A stretch of DNA of 47,199 nt from NCBI GenBank assembly GCA_002922725.1, contig PNEW01000006.1, forward strand, positions 1 to 47,199, read 5' to 3'. The position numbers were made by a program, and so were the translations under genes. The notes under the pieces are model-generated. The model worked only from the letters and a program-made list of their open reading frames with translations, ran no database searches and was not told the origin of the DNA. Source of the DNA: Verrucomicrobia bacterium Opi.OSU.00C (GTDB taxonomy: Bacteria; Verrucomicrobiota; Verrucomicrobiia; Opitutales; PNEW01). Position 1 is the first letter of the stretch, and each line of letters begins with the position of its first letter. Below are positions 8,239 to 16,538 of this stretch, one piece after another.

Positions 8239-9402
8239 CTATTTCTGACTACTTCGTTCTTCGACGAGCTTATAAAATTTACTAAACAATTTATCTGTAT
8301 CATGTGGTCCCGGTGAAGCCTCTGGGTGATATTGAACTGAAAACACCGGCTTATTTTTGAGGCGCAGGCCTGCCACTGTTTGATCATTAAGGTTTACTTC
8401 AGTTACAATAGCTTCTGTTTTTACTAGTTCTTCTCTCGTCGCGGCGAATCCATGGTTTTGCGAGGTAATATAGACTTCACCTGTTTCTAAATTTTTAACA
8501 GGTTGATTAGCGCCTCGATGGCCAAATTTTAGTTTGAAAGTTTTAGCTCCCAGAGCATGGGTAATAATTTGGTGCCCGAGACAAATTCCAAAAGTTGGAT
8601 AACGTTTAATTAAGTCAGCAACTGTTTTATGAGTGTAGGTAAGAGCAGCCGGATCACCAGGACCATTTGATAAAAATACCCCATCGGGTTTTATTGTATC
8701 AATTATACTTACCGGAGTATCAGCAGGTACAACTTTAACATCAAAGCCATGGTAACAGAGCTTTCGAAAAATATTATATTTAGCTCCAAAATCATAGGCT
8801 GCAATCTTATATCTTTTCTTTTTTTTAGTGACATTGAAAAGGCGAGTTCCTTTAACTGTAAAAGGTAACTTATCATTGCCCTCTGGATCCCAGGTATACG
8901 GTGATTTGCACGTGACTTCTTTAACATAGTCCACACCTAAAAGTCCTGGCCAGTCTCGCGCGTGTTGAATCGCTTCATCAGCAGAAATGTTTTCTGTACT
9001 GAGGCAAGCTTTGAGGGCTCCATGTGAGCGTAATGTTTTTGTGATCGCTCGGGTATCAACACCGCTCAATCCAGGGATCTTAAATTCCATTAAATATTCA
9101 TCAAGATTTTGCTGGCTTCTCCAGTTACTACTAAGATGGCTAAGTTCACGTACTATGAATCCTGCAACCTTTGGGGAATCTGATTCAATATCATATGGAT
9201 TAACCCCATAATTTCCAATTTGGGGTGCTGTCATTGTTACAAGTTGCGCATAATACGAAGGATCAGTCAGTATTTCCTGATATCCTGTCATACTTGTATT
9301 AAATACGCATTCTCCAACCACAGTTTTTGCAAACCCAAACCCTTTACCACGATATATGTTTCCGTTTTCTAAGGCTAAGATTCCGTCTTTAAATTTAGGC
9401 AT
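8239..9402 (-). CDS. carA: Carbamoyl-phosphate synthase small (glutaminase) subunit
   Basis: A 387-residue subunit that hydrolyses glutamine and passes ammonia to CarB for carbamoyl phosphate, feeding pyrimidine and arginine synthesis. The N-terminal CarA domain shows GECVFNTSMTGYQEILTDPSY and NYGVNPYD. The class I glutamine amidotransferase domain carries the catalytic triad Cys274 (FGICLGHQ), His359 and Glu361 (YHPEASPGPHD), with FLSNGPGDP before it. The length is typical and the frame is intact through an eight-base homopolymer. carB is not in the window. The ArsR-type regulator gene ends 55 bp upstream on the same strand, so the two may share a transcript. Confidence 0.97.
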   Translation of the reverse strand: MPKFKDGILALENGNIYRGKGFGFAKTVVGECVFNTSMTGYQEILTDPSYYAQLVTMTAPQIGNYGVNPYDIESDSPKVAGFIVRELSHLSSNWRSQQNLDEYLMEFKIPGLSGVDTRAITKTLRSHGALKACLSTENISADEAIQHARDWPGLLGVDYVKEVTCKSPYTWDPEGNDKLPFTVKGTRLFNVTKKKKRYKIAAYDFGAKYNIFRKLCYHGFDVKVVPADTPVSIIDTIKPDGVFLSNGPGDPAALTYTHKTVADLIKRYPTFGICLGHQIITHALGAKTFKLKFGHRGANQPVKNLETGEVYITSQNHGFAATREELVKTEAIVTEVNLNDQTVAGLRLKNKPVFSVQYHPEASPGPHDTDKLFSKFYKLVEERSSQK

Positions 9403-9457
9403 TATTGATGAAAATAACTATTTTAATATATATGGTTTTAGTCAATTACTACCATAT

Positions 9458-9772
9458 TTATAATATTGCTTTTTCTTTGCAGTCTAGCTGTAACACTATG
9501 CGCATACTTTCTAAGACTGCATTTGTTGTTTCCAACTCGATCCAGTAGAAACAATCGCGGCACATTTTTTTATGTGAAACTAACCCTGCTTGTCTTAAAA
9601 TACGTAAATGATGTGATATGGTTGGTTGGCTTAAACCGAGAATCTCTGCTAGCTGAGATACATTATTATGAAGCTCAGAATTGGGTGTATGTGGTAACAG
9701 CTGAAGTATTTTGAGTCTTTGTGGGTCTCCTAGTGCCCAAAATTGTTTTGCTAAATTATCATTATTATCCAT
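9458..9772 (-). CDS. ArsR-family winged-helix transcriptional regulator
   Basis: A 104-residue DNA-binding protein. The winged helix-turn-helix is clear: ALGDPQRLKILQLL at residues 13-26, then VSQLAEILGLSQPTISHHLRILRQAGLV, the ArsR/SmtB recognition helix region. KKMCRDCFYWIEL in the wing carries two cysteines that could bind metal or sense redox, but the usual ELCVCDL-type metal motif is absent, so the signal is unknown. It is divergent from kamA across about 180 bp containing two 11-bp direct repeats, and lies just upstream of carA on its own strand. Either neighbour, or itself, is a plausible target. Confidence 0.88.
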   Translation of the reverse strand: MDNNDNLAKQFWALGDPQRLKILQLLPHTPNSELHNNVSQLAEILGLSQPTISHHLRILRQAGLVSHKKMCRDCFYWIELETTNAVLESMRIVLQLDCKEKAIL

Positions 9773-9855
9773 AATGTAATCCTTTATTCTTTTTCTCTAT
9801 TCCTACTAGGACCATACATAGTATTAAGTATTTCTCTACTTACACATTGACTTAT

Positions 9856-9916
9856 TTAAATATATTGATTCTTAGTGGCAAGATAAATATTTTAAAGCAG
9901 TTTAGTTAAATATATT
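9856..9916. repeat. Pair of 11-bp direct repeats in the arsR-kamA divergent region
   Basis: TTAAATATATT occurs at 9856-9866 and again at 9906-9916, exactly 50 bp apart, between the divergently transcribed ArsR-type gene and kamA. Each copy is followed by A or G and then A. About five helical turns separate them, so both could lie on the same DNA face. A role as operator sites for the ArsR-type protein is an inference. AT-rich composition makes chance repetition possible. Confidence 0.3.
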
Positions 9917-9952
9917 AAATGTGAATCAAGATTAAAGATTTAATAAAAAAAT

Positions 9953-11140
9953 ATGTATCCAAAGGATAAATTGTGTAATTGGTACCATGGGCAAGGCCTT
10001 TGGGCTCATGTGCCAAAAAATGATTGGAACAACTGGGTTTGGCAACTACAGAATCGTATCACAACGGCAGCCCAGTTAAAACAATATATGACGCTTACCG
10101 AAGAAGAAAATGCAGGGTGTGAGTTTTCTGATTATAAATTGGCCGTAGCAATAACACCTTACTTTTTTAATCTTATTGATCGCGAAGATGCGGATTGTCC
10201 GATTAGGCGTCAAGTTATCCCACGTGTGGAAGAAATGAATATAGCACCAGATGAAATGCTTGATCCGGTTGGTGAAGAAAAGACGATGCCAGTGGAAGGC
10301 CTGGTTCATCGGTATCCGGATAGAGTTCTTTTTCTGGTAACTGATCGTTGTGCGGCATATTGTCGTTATTGTACGCGAAGTCGACTTGTTTCTAATGCTC
10401 AAGATTATAACTTTCATCCTGAAATGGAAAGTGGGTTAAAATATATTGAACAACATAAGGAAGTTCGAGATGTCCTCTTGAGTGGAGGAGATCCACTACT
10501 TCTTTCAGATAAAAAATTAGCCTATTTGCTTAAGCGTCTTCGTGCTATTGATCATATTGAATTTATTCGCATAGGAACACGGATTCCTCTCTTTCTCCCT
10601 CAACGTATTACACCTGAGCTATGTGAAATTTTAAAAAATCAAGGACCAATTTGGGTTAGTATCCATACGAACCATCCTAAAGAGTGTACGTTAGAGGTTA
10701 AAAAAGCTTGTGAACAGCTTTCTTTTTCCGGAATTCCTTTAGGAAACCAATCGGTTCTCTTAAAAAAGGTAAATGACAATGTTGATGTCATGAAATCATT
10801 AGTTCATAGATTACTTATGATGCGTGTTCGGCCTTATTATATATATCAATGTGACTTGATTACTGGTAGCTCTCATTTGAGGTCTGATGTAAAAACTGGT
10901 ATTGAAATTATAGAAGGATTACGTGGGCATACTTCCGGTTATGCAATTCCTCAATTTGTCATTGATGCACCGGGAGGTGGTGGGAAGGTTCCAATTAACC
11001 CTGAATATGTAGAGAGAATTACTGAGTCTGAAATTATAATACGTAATTATGAAGGGAAGTCCTATCGGTATGCATTAATCAATGGATCGGTACCAGTAAA
11101 ACATGATCACAACGACGTTATTGAAGAGATCTCAGTTTAA
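9953..11140 (+). CDS. kamA: Lysine 2,3-aminomutase (radical SAM, PLP)
   Basis: A 395-residue radical SAM enzyme expected to convert L-lysine to L-beta-lysine. The 4Fe-4S cysteines are C133, C137 and C140 in DRCAAYCRYCTR, followed by LLSGGDPLLLSD. The PLP lysine is K345 in DAPGGGGKVP. Asp301 (YQCDL) and Asp338 (VIDAP) correspond to the two aspartates that bind the lysine amino group in clostridial KamA; glutamate 2,3-aminomutases have Lys and Asn there, so lysine is the likely substrate. The full-length C-terminus argues against the shorter EpmB. No beta-lysine acetyltransferase (ablB) or lysine fermentation genes are adjacent. It could make beta-lysine as an osmolyte precursor, which is an inference. 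It is divergent from the ArsR-type gene. Confidence 0.93.
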   Translation: MYPKDKLCNWYHGQGLWAHVPKNDWNNWVWQLQNRITTAAQLKQYMTLTEEENAGCEFSDYKLAVAITPYFFNLIDREDADCPIRRQVIPRVEEMNIAPDEMLDPVGEEKTMPVEGLVHRYPDRVLFLVTDRCAAYCRYCTRSRLVSNAQDYNFHPEMESGLKYIEQHKEVRDVLLSGGDPLLLSDKKLAYLLKRLRAIDHIEFIRIGTRIPLFLPQRITPELCEILKNQGPIWVSIHTNHPKECTLEVKKACEQLSFSGIPLGNQSVLLKKVNDNVDVMKSLVHRLLMMRVRPYYIYQCDLITGSSHLRSDVKTGIEIIEGLRGHTSGYAIPQFVIDAPGGGGKVPINPEYVERITESEIIIRNYEGKSYRYALINGSVPVKHDHNDVIEEISV

Positions 11141-11172
11141 TGAATGATCAACTTCATATAAATTTACTGATG

Positions 11173-11194
11173 ATTAATTCGTGGTAGAATTAAT
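11173..11194. repeat. Perfect 8-bp inverted repeat upstream of the riboswitch promoter
   Basis: ATTAATTC and GAATTAAT flank a six-base spacer GTGGTA, 33 bp after the kamA stop and immediately before the proposed -35 hexamer of the TPP riboswitch transcript. There is no T-run after it, so a terminator is unlikely. An operator site is possible but unproven. Confidence 0.3.
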
Positions 11195-11195
11195 G

Positions 11196-11225
11196 TTGAT
11201 AAACAAGATATCTTTTACTTAATAT
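11196..11225 (+). promoter_or_regulatory. Candidate sigma-70 promoter for the TPP riboswitch transcript
   Basis: TTGATA at 11196-11201 and TAATAT at 11220-11225 are separated by 18 bp and place a transcription start about 10-15 bases before the riboswitch aptamer. The hexamers are close to the consensus, but AT-rich sequence produces such matches easily. Confidence 0.35.
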
Positions 11226-11243
11226 TATTTAAATTTATTTTAA

Positions 11244-11342
11244 AAAGGGGAGCCCTGCGCGTTGGGCTGAGAATGAAGTGCGATCGATTTTGCTACCCAT
11301 GGAACCTGATCCGGGTCATGCCGGCGGAGGAATGCTAAGCTT
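11244..11342 (+). ncRNA. TPP riboswitch (THI element)
   Basis: The thiamine pyrophosphate aptamer is recognisable by its conserved blocks in order. GGGGAGCCC starts at 11247 and pairs with GGGCTGAGA. A variable P3 region follows, then the pyrophosphate-sensor helix region with GAACCTGATCCGGGTCATGCC and GGCGGAGGAA. It ends about 45 bases before the ATG of the TonB-dependent receptor gene. A small hairpin AGAG-TGA-CTCT lies between aptamer and start codon. No strong terminator stem with a T-run is visible, so translational control is more likely than attenuation, by inference. High TPP would be expected to reduce receptor synthesis. Confidence 0.95.
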
Positions 11343-11386
11343 ATAATTTTGCGTGTGGCCTTTGCTAGAGTGACTCTGTATGACAC

Positions 11387-13765
11387 ATGACAAAAAGAAA
11401 ATATCGAATTGAGAACAAATTATGGGCTCTGGGCTTAATAATTAGCTTTTATTTGCCTGGATTAGTTGTGGCACAGGAATCTGGGTCTGATGAACCTATC
11501 CATACATTAGATGAATACATTGTAGAAGGATTATCTTATGAAGATTCTATTAACCCCCTAGGGCGTTCTGTTACATCCTTATTTGGTTCTGAGCGTAATA
11601 TCCTTAATTCCCCACGTGGGATAACTCTAATCAATGAAGCTTTACTCCGTGACCAGGGAATTGAAACTGTAGAAGAAACAGTATTATTTAGTCCGAGTGC
11701 CTTTGCCCCATCACGTTTTGGAAATCTTACAACTCCAACTATACGTGGTGATATTGCAGAAACTTACTTAAATGGACAGCGTCGTTCTGCAAATATAAAT
11801 GGGATACAACCCGGATTTAATAATGTTGAATCAATTGATATTGTTCGAGGGCCAGGGTCTTCGGTATATGGTTCTAGTTTTTATAGTGGTGGGTATCTTA
11901 ACTATGTAACAAAACAACCCAACCTGAATGATTTCTTAATGAATATTCATATGCGATTTGGATCCTGGGTTCCAGAGAGTAATACGTATTTTAGCAGTTT
12001 GTGGCGTATAGATATTAATCAACCGGTTGTTGAAGACATTTTAGGTTGGAGGCTTAGTTATACAGGGCAGGAAAATGAAACAATATTCAATGCTAATGGT
12101 GCACGCAATGATCGACAGGATATTCATTTGGCATCTACCTGGAAACCTTATAAAGGACTGAAAATTGATTTTAATAGCCAATATAGTTGGCAGGCTATTC
12201 CTCAGCTTCTTGGTGTTAATCGCCCGTCACAGGAACTCATCGATCATGGAATATATTATACGGGTAATGTTGATGATATCGGTGGTCCTTTTATTGGACC
12301 TTGGTTTTTAACGCCTGACGGGACAACATCCATTCGGCCCACTGATACTCTTTACTCGGACAACGATTTTAGTAATGCGAATGTTTTTCATGCTCAATTA
12401 ATTACTACAGTAAACGAAGAAGATAATTTAGTATTTACTAATCGAACTTTTCTTGAATATATCAATAGACGTCGATTCCACGAACTGGAGTATATAGAAT
12501 ACGTTAATCAAATTACTTGGGAATCACGTTTTGAGTTCAATCTTAACGGTGATTGGGGAAGGGGAAAACATGAAGTATTTAGTGGCATTACCTTTCGCTA
12601 TGAAGAGCGTGAAAATTACATAAACTTTTTCAATGAGTATTTTTTTAATTTCGATATCACCGGACTACCAACTGATTTTAACATCAGCGAACAGTTTAGT
12701 CAGACTTATTTTCTTGGTTTGCCTGGACCTGGGGGGAGACCTTTTTTTGGATCCGAAATGTTCAGTCCAGAAACAACACACTCAAAACTATGGGATATAG
12801 GAGTATTTTGGCAACATGAGTTAGAATTAAAAAATAATTTACATCTTCTATATGGTTTAAGAGGTGACTTTTTTTTTGTAGATGTAACTGACCCATTACC
12901 GGATTCAAAGGTAGATCCCTGGCATGATAATCATAATTATCATCAATTTGGTGGTCATCTTAGCCTTTATTACAAACCTAACACATCATCTACTTTTTAT
13001 TTCACTTATAATAGTTCTCAAGCAGTCAATGGAAGTATGACTGGAGGTGGGATATTCCTTTTCGATAGCCAAATCGATAGAAATGATTTTGATAATCGCA
13101 GTATTCTTTATGAAGGTGGGGTACGGTTTAGTTTTTATGATCACAAAATTTTTCTTGGATTAACTTCTTTTTCTCAAGACCGTAAAAAAGTAGAGTTTCG
13201 TGGAGGTAAAAACGATATTCGTGTGCAAGGTTTTGAATTAGAAAGTGTTTATCAACCAAATAGAGATTTCTACTTTTATACTAACCTTACATTTACAGAA
13301 GGGCATTACCAACAATCTGCGCCTTTTCAACTGGGAGGACGATCAATATTTGATCTTTACGCTTTAGGTACTGGTCCGGCGAATAGTGGAACAGGTTTGG
13401 GTTATGAATCTTTTCCTGGAGCAAACCAAGCACCACCTGCCGATTGGCGTATTCCTGGAATGTCCCGGTGGATGTTTAATGCTGGGTGTAGTTACCGCCC
13501 TACTTCAGGATTAGGATTCAGAATCTGGGGTAATATAAAGAGTAAACAACTTGGTAATCTTGACGCAGAATTTTATTTCCCAACACAATTTTCTTTGAAT
13601 ACATCTGTTTCCTATAGTAAACCAAAATGGAAGGCAGAGATAACTTTAAACAATGTTACGGATGAGAAAAACTGGATCCATAATGGAGATACATTTGTCA
13701 ATAATTTACTTGTTTCCCGTGAATTACCTTTTCGATTAGAAGGGCGATTTGACTTATTCTTTTAA
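11387..13765 (+). CDS. TonB-dependent outer-membrane receptor, predicted thiamine or thiamine-precursor uptake
   Basis: A 792-residue outer-membrane receptor. An N-terminal Sec signal (about residues 10-30, ending LPGLVVAQ) precedes the mature protein. The plug domain lies around residues 55-190, with NSPRGITLINEALLRDQGIETVEE early and VESIDIVRGPGSSVYG plus GGYLNYVTKQP at its end, as in TonB-dependent receptors. The rest is a long beta-barrel rich in aromatic alternation, ending in LEGRFDLFF with the terminal phenylalanine typical of outer-membrane proteins. The TPP riboswitch directly upstream indicates that its substrate relates to thiamine; riboswitch-linked receptors of this kind are known from Bacteroidetes. 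It resembles the siderophore-receptor branch, so substrate specificity rests on the riboswitch alone. Confidence 0.9.
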   Translation: MTKRKYRIENKLWALGLIISFYLPGLVVAQESGSDEPIHTLDEYIVEGLSYEDSINPLGRSVTSLFGSERNILNSPRGITLINEALLRDQGIETVEETVLFSPSAFAPSRFGNLTTPTIRGDIAETYLNGQRRSANINGIQPGFNNVESIDIVRGPGSSVYGSSFYSGGYLNYVTKQPNLNDFLMNIHMRFGSWVPESNTYFSSLWRIDINQPVVEDILGWRLSYTGQENETIFNANGARNDRQDIHLASTWKPYKGLKIDFNSQYSWQAIPQLLGVNRPSQELIDHGIYYTGNVDDIGGPFIGPWFLTPDGTTSIRPTDTLYSDNDFSNANVFHAQLITTVNEEDNLVFTNRTFLEYINRRRFHELEYIEYVNQITWESRFEFNLNGDWGRGKHEVFSGITFRYEERENYINFFNEYFFNFDITGLPTDFNISEQFSQTYFLGLPGPGGRPFFGSEMFSPETTHSKLWDIGVFWQHELELKNNLHLLYGLRGDFFFVDVTDPLPDSKVDPWHDNHNYHQFGGHLSLYYKPNTSSTFYFTYNSSQAVNGSMTGGGIFLFDSQIDRNDFDNRSILYEGGVRFSFYDHKIFLGLTSFSQDRKKVEFRGGKNDIRVQGFELESVYQPNRDFYFYTNLTFTEGHYQQSAPFQLGGRSIFDLYALGTGPANSGTGLGYESFPGANQAPPADWRIPGMSRWMFNAGCSYRPTSGLGFRIWGNIKSKQLGNLDAEFYFPTQFSLNTSVSYSKPKWKAEITLNNVTDEKNWIHNGDTFVNNLLVSRELPFRLEGRFDLFF

Positions 13766-13816
13766 CCCAAAATTGACTTATAACTCTGAGTGGAACTCAC
13801 CATTAACAGTAATCTT

Positions 13817-14905
13817 TTATTGGTTGAGAGGAAGGGTTATGTAAAAGGTTGTTCCTTCACCTGATTTAGTTTTGAAGCTTATTTTTCCGTTATGTATATT
13901 GACGATAGATTTGACAATAGTACTACCTAATCCGGTGCCACGACTTTTCCCATAAGTAACAAAGGGATCGAAAAATATTTCTCGAATACTAACTGGAATC
14001 CCGGGGCCATTGTCTTTAATTTCTAATTTTAAGTTTTTATCTTCAATCTGACCTTTAACAGTTATTACACCTGGGTTCTCTTCAAAAGACTCAATAGCGT
14101 TACCAACAAGATTTTGTAGAACACGTAGGAGTTTGCTCTCTTCTCCTTCTATTATTGTCTCAGGGACGTTAATATGGATTTTAATGAGATCATTTTGAAA
14201 AAATGGAAAATTTAATGCTCTAAATCGATCGAGTAGAGTTTTTAAGTTAATTTTTTCTGGTTTCAATTTATGTTCACCTCTGGAGAATTGGGCTAATTCT
14301 TCAGCCATATCCACCATTCGCTGAACTTGCTCCTCAATATTGGAACATAGTTTCTGCGTTTTCTCATCAGTGTGTGATTCCATAATAATTTGAGCACCTA
14401 GGCTAATTAAGCAAAATGGATTTTTAAAATCGTGTATGATTGTATTAACCATATTGCCAAGGACAGCTAGCTTTTCATGTACTACTAAATCATCTACATA
14501 GTGTTTAGTAGTATCATGAAGATGACTAATAATACTCTGTAAAATATTATGAATAGGTCCCGGATTACTATTAAAAAATTTGATTAGGCAGTCACTCGGT
14601 ATTCGTGCGAGTTTCACGATGCCTTTTGATTGAGCTTGTAATGAGCGTGCTTCCCCAGTGAAAAACCCGATTTCACCAAAAAAATCACCGGTTGTAGAGT
14701 AACTAACAGTTCTAAATGCGTTCTCAGAAGTTTTTTTAGAGAACGCAACTGTTCCTGCTAGTACTAAATAGATTCCGTCGGAATTACTTCCTTCTTCAAA
14801 AATAATAACATTCGGCTTATACTCTTCAATAATTGAATACCCGATTAGTTTTTGACGTTGGGTACTTGAAACATTTTCAAAAAATGGATGTGATTCAATT
14901 TCCAT
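13817..14905 (-). CDS. Cyclic-nucleotide-binding-domain histidine kinase
   Basis: A 362-residue cytoplasmic signalling protein without membrane segments. Residues about 8-125 form a CRP-like cNMP-binding domain (IIFEEGSNSDGIYLVLAG and FFGEIGFFTGEAR). The kinase half carries an H-box at NTIIHDFKNPF with His158, then the N-box QNLVGNAIES, the G1 box DNGPGIP, an F-box-like FFDPFVTYGK and the G2 box GTGLGSTIV. It should autophosphorylate on His158 in response to a ligand or state sensed by the N-terminal domain. No response regulator is adjacent, so the partner is unknown. Its stop faces the receptor gene stop 51 bp away (convergent). Confidence 0.9.
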   Translation of the reverse strand: MEIESHPFFENVSSTQRQKLIGYSIIEEYKPNVIIFEEGSNSDGIYLVLAGTVAFSKKTSENAFRTVSYSTTGDFFGEIGFFTGEARSLQAQSKGIVKLARIPSDCLIKFFNSNPGPIHNILQSIISHLHDTTKHYVDDLVVHEKLAVLGNMVNTIIHDFKNPFCLISLGAQIIMESHTDEKTQKLCSNIEEQVQRMVDMAEELAQFSRGEHKLKPEKINLKTLLDRFRALNFPFFQNDLIKIHINVPETIIEGEESKLLRVLQNLVGNAIESFEENPGVITVKGQIEDKNLKLEIKDNGPGIPVSIREIFFDPFVTYGKSRGTGLGSTIVKSIVNIHNGKISFKTKSGEGTTFYITLPLNQ

Positions 14906-15291
14906 TTATAGCTAGTTGCTTTAAGGTTAAATACAAGTCAAGTCGGTTAATCTTAAGCTCAAAACACGTATACTAGTTATTGACCTTTTAAAATAAAAAA
15001 TAGTTTAGGGTCGAGATTAAACGATTTATTGGTCAATAAGATTTAATTAAATTAAATTCATCAACCCAGTATTATTCTATCTGTTATATTGTATCAAAAG
15101 GCAGATTGTCATCAGATCTCTTTTAATTATTGCTATGAAAATATGAATACCTAAGAATATTTGGCGATCATTTAACGAGTTATTAATGGAATTGTTAGAT
15201 TTCTTAGACTTCATCTGAGTTAATTCATAGCGTCGGGCTGATCTATAAGTAAAAGAAATAATTAAAATTACTTTAAAATCTAGGAATACAA
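14906..15291. other. 386-bp AT-rich intergenic region with a 9-bp inverted repeat
   Basis: This lies between the divergent histidine kinase and the mutarotase-like gene. TTATTGACC at 14977-14985 is repeated in inverse as GGTCAATAA at 15031-15039 (45-base spacer). An open frame on the minus strand in 15077-15325 has no family resemblance and overlaps the start of the plus-strand gene, so I do not call it. No RNA gene is recognisable. AGGAA at 15282-15286 serves as the ribosome-binding site of the downstream gene. Confidence 0.5.
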
Positions 15292-16406
15292 ATGCAGGGG
15301 ATAAAAATAAAATTCCATGGGGCAAGCAGTTTCAAGGTAAGTAATGAAAAAGTTGAATTTTATCTCAGTGGAGTAGGGGGGGGCATCTTGCTCCTGTTAA
15401 TTTCAAATTAAAACACCGATGGGTGTCTCCTTTTTCACTACCACCTTGGGAGCCACATGAAGTATCATCCGATACCTCACCGATTGATAAAATATTAAGA
15501 GGTGACTTCTTTTGTTTTCCCTTTGGCCTTAATAAAGGAATACCCTATGTTCATGGGGATGCTCCTAATTTAAAATGGAAATGTATAAAACACCGTAATC
15601 TCGAGAGCATAGAGATGCACCTACCGCTAAAATGTATAAAAGGGGAGATAACAAAAAGAATTTCGTTAAACTCAAATCACTGTGCAATATACCAAGAACA
15701 TTTTATTGAAGGAGTACAAGGATATTTTAATTATGGTCATCATGCGATTCTTCACTTTCCTGAAAAAGGTGGACCTTATTTTATTAATGTTAGCCCTTTT
15801 AAATATGGTGAGGTCTGTCCTATTCCTTTTAGCAATCCGGCAGTCGGTGAATACAGTGCTTTAAAAATTGGTGCTAAATTTAAATCTCTTGCTAAAGTGG
15901 CATTAGTTAACGGGGGTTTTACGTCTTTGCATGAATATCCGGCGCGTGCCGGATTCGAAGATCTTGCTATGGTCTCTAGTAGCAAAAATAAATTTGCGTG
16001 GACAGCGGCAACACTAGATGGTTATGTATGGTTTTCATTAAAAAATACGAAAACTTTACCGAGTACCATTTTTTGGTTTACCAATGGTGGTAGGCATCAG
16101 CAACCATGGGGTGGACGACATCGTAATCGTGTTGGGCTTGAAGAAGTAAATACTTATTTTGACTCTTTATACGATTCGCGGAAAAATCCACTCCTTAATC
16201 AAGGCATTTCAACTACCCGATATTTTTCTCGCTCAACCCCAACTACAATAAGGTTAATTCAAGCTGCTCATCAGGTGCCAACAAGTTTCGGGATGGTGAC
16301 TAATATTGTTACAGGAAAGAAAACCTCCGAAGTTTTTTTAATAAATAAGGAGGGACTTAAAATTAAGGTGCCTCTTGATTGGAGCTTTCTCCAGCTAGAT
16401 TCTTGA
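15292..16406 (+). CDS. Conserved mutarotase-like protein of unknown function, interrupted by a frameshift
   Basis: Two frames join at eight G's (15376-15383). The ATG at 15292, preceded by AGGAA, gives a start like MQGIKIKFHGASSFKV followed by EKVEFYLSGVGG. The second frame continues HLAPVNFKLKHRWVSPFSLP and runs intact to 16406. Reading six or nine G's restores one protein of about 370 residues. The GGHLAPV motif near the N-terminus, NYGHHAILHFP in the middle, and LPSTIFWFTNGGRH followed by NRVGLEEV in the last third suggest a beta-sandwich of the galactose-mutarotase/aldose-epimerase type. The fold call is an inference and I do not know the substrate. A GTG at 15423 could start a shorter protein, but it would lack the conserved N-terminus. 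It lies 132 bp before cysC on the same strand. Confidence 0.7.
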
Positions 16407-16445
16407 TTAGTGATTAACTAAATTCTTTCTTTGAAGTTTATACTT

Positions 16446-16511
16446 TTAAGTATTTAAATATTTTGCTTTTACATCTAATTTTAAGTAACTAATGATTACT
16501 AAAATTAAGTA
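16446..16511. repeat. Three TTAAGTA direct repeats and an imperfect palindrome upstream of cysC
   Basis: TTAAGTA occurs at 16446-16452, 16481-16487 and 16505-16511. The middle and right copies border an inverted repeat, ATTTTAAGTAA at 16478-16488 and TTACTAAAAT at 16496-16505 (one bulged A, seven-base loop CTAATGA). The cluster ends 27 bp before the cysC ATG. It may be an operator or leader hairpin controlling the sulfate-activation operon. That is an inference from position only. Confidence 0.35.
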
Positions 16512-16538
16512 TAAACCCGAATTATTCTTGAGGATTTT

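Noticed and set aside
9870-9890. Possible sigma-54 promoter starting TGGCAAG before kamA
   Set aside because: The GC dinucleotide expected at -12 is missing, so it does not match the sigma-54 consensus.
10076-10417. 113-codon open frame on the minus strand inside kamA
   Set aside because: It is antisense to highly conserved KamA sequence including the radical SAM cysteines and has no family resemblance.
13766-13816. Small hairpin TGAGT-GGA-ACTCA between the receptor and kinase genes as a bidirectional terminator
   Set aside because: The stem is only five base pairs with a three-base loop and there is no proper T-run on either side.
15077-15325. 82-codon minus-strand frame in the gene-free region before the mutarotase-like gene
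   Set aside because: It overlaps the start of the plus-strand gene, composition follows the AT background, and no motif is recognisable.
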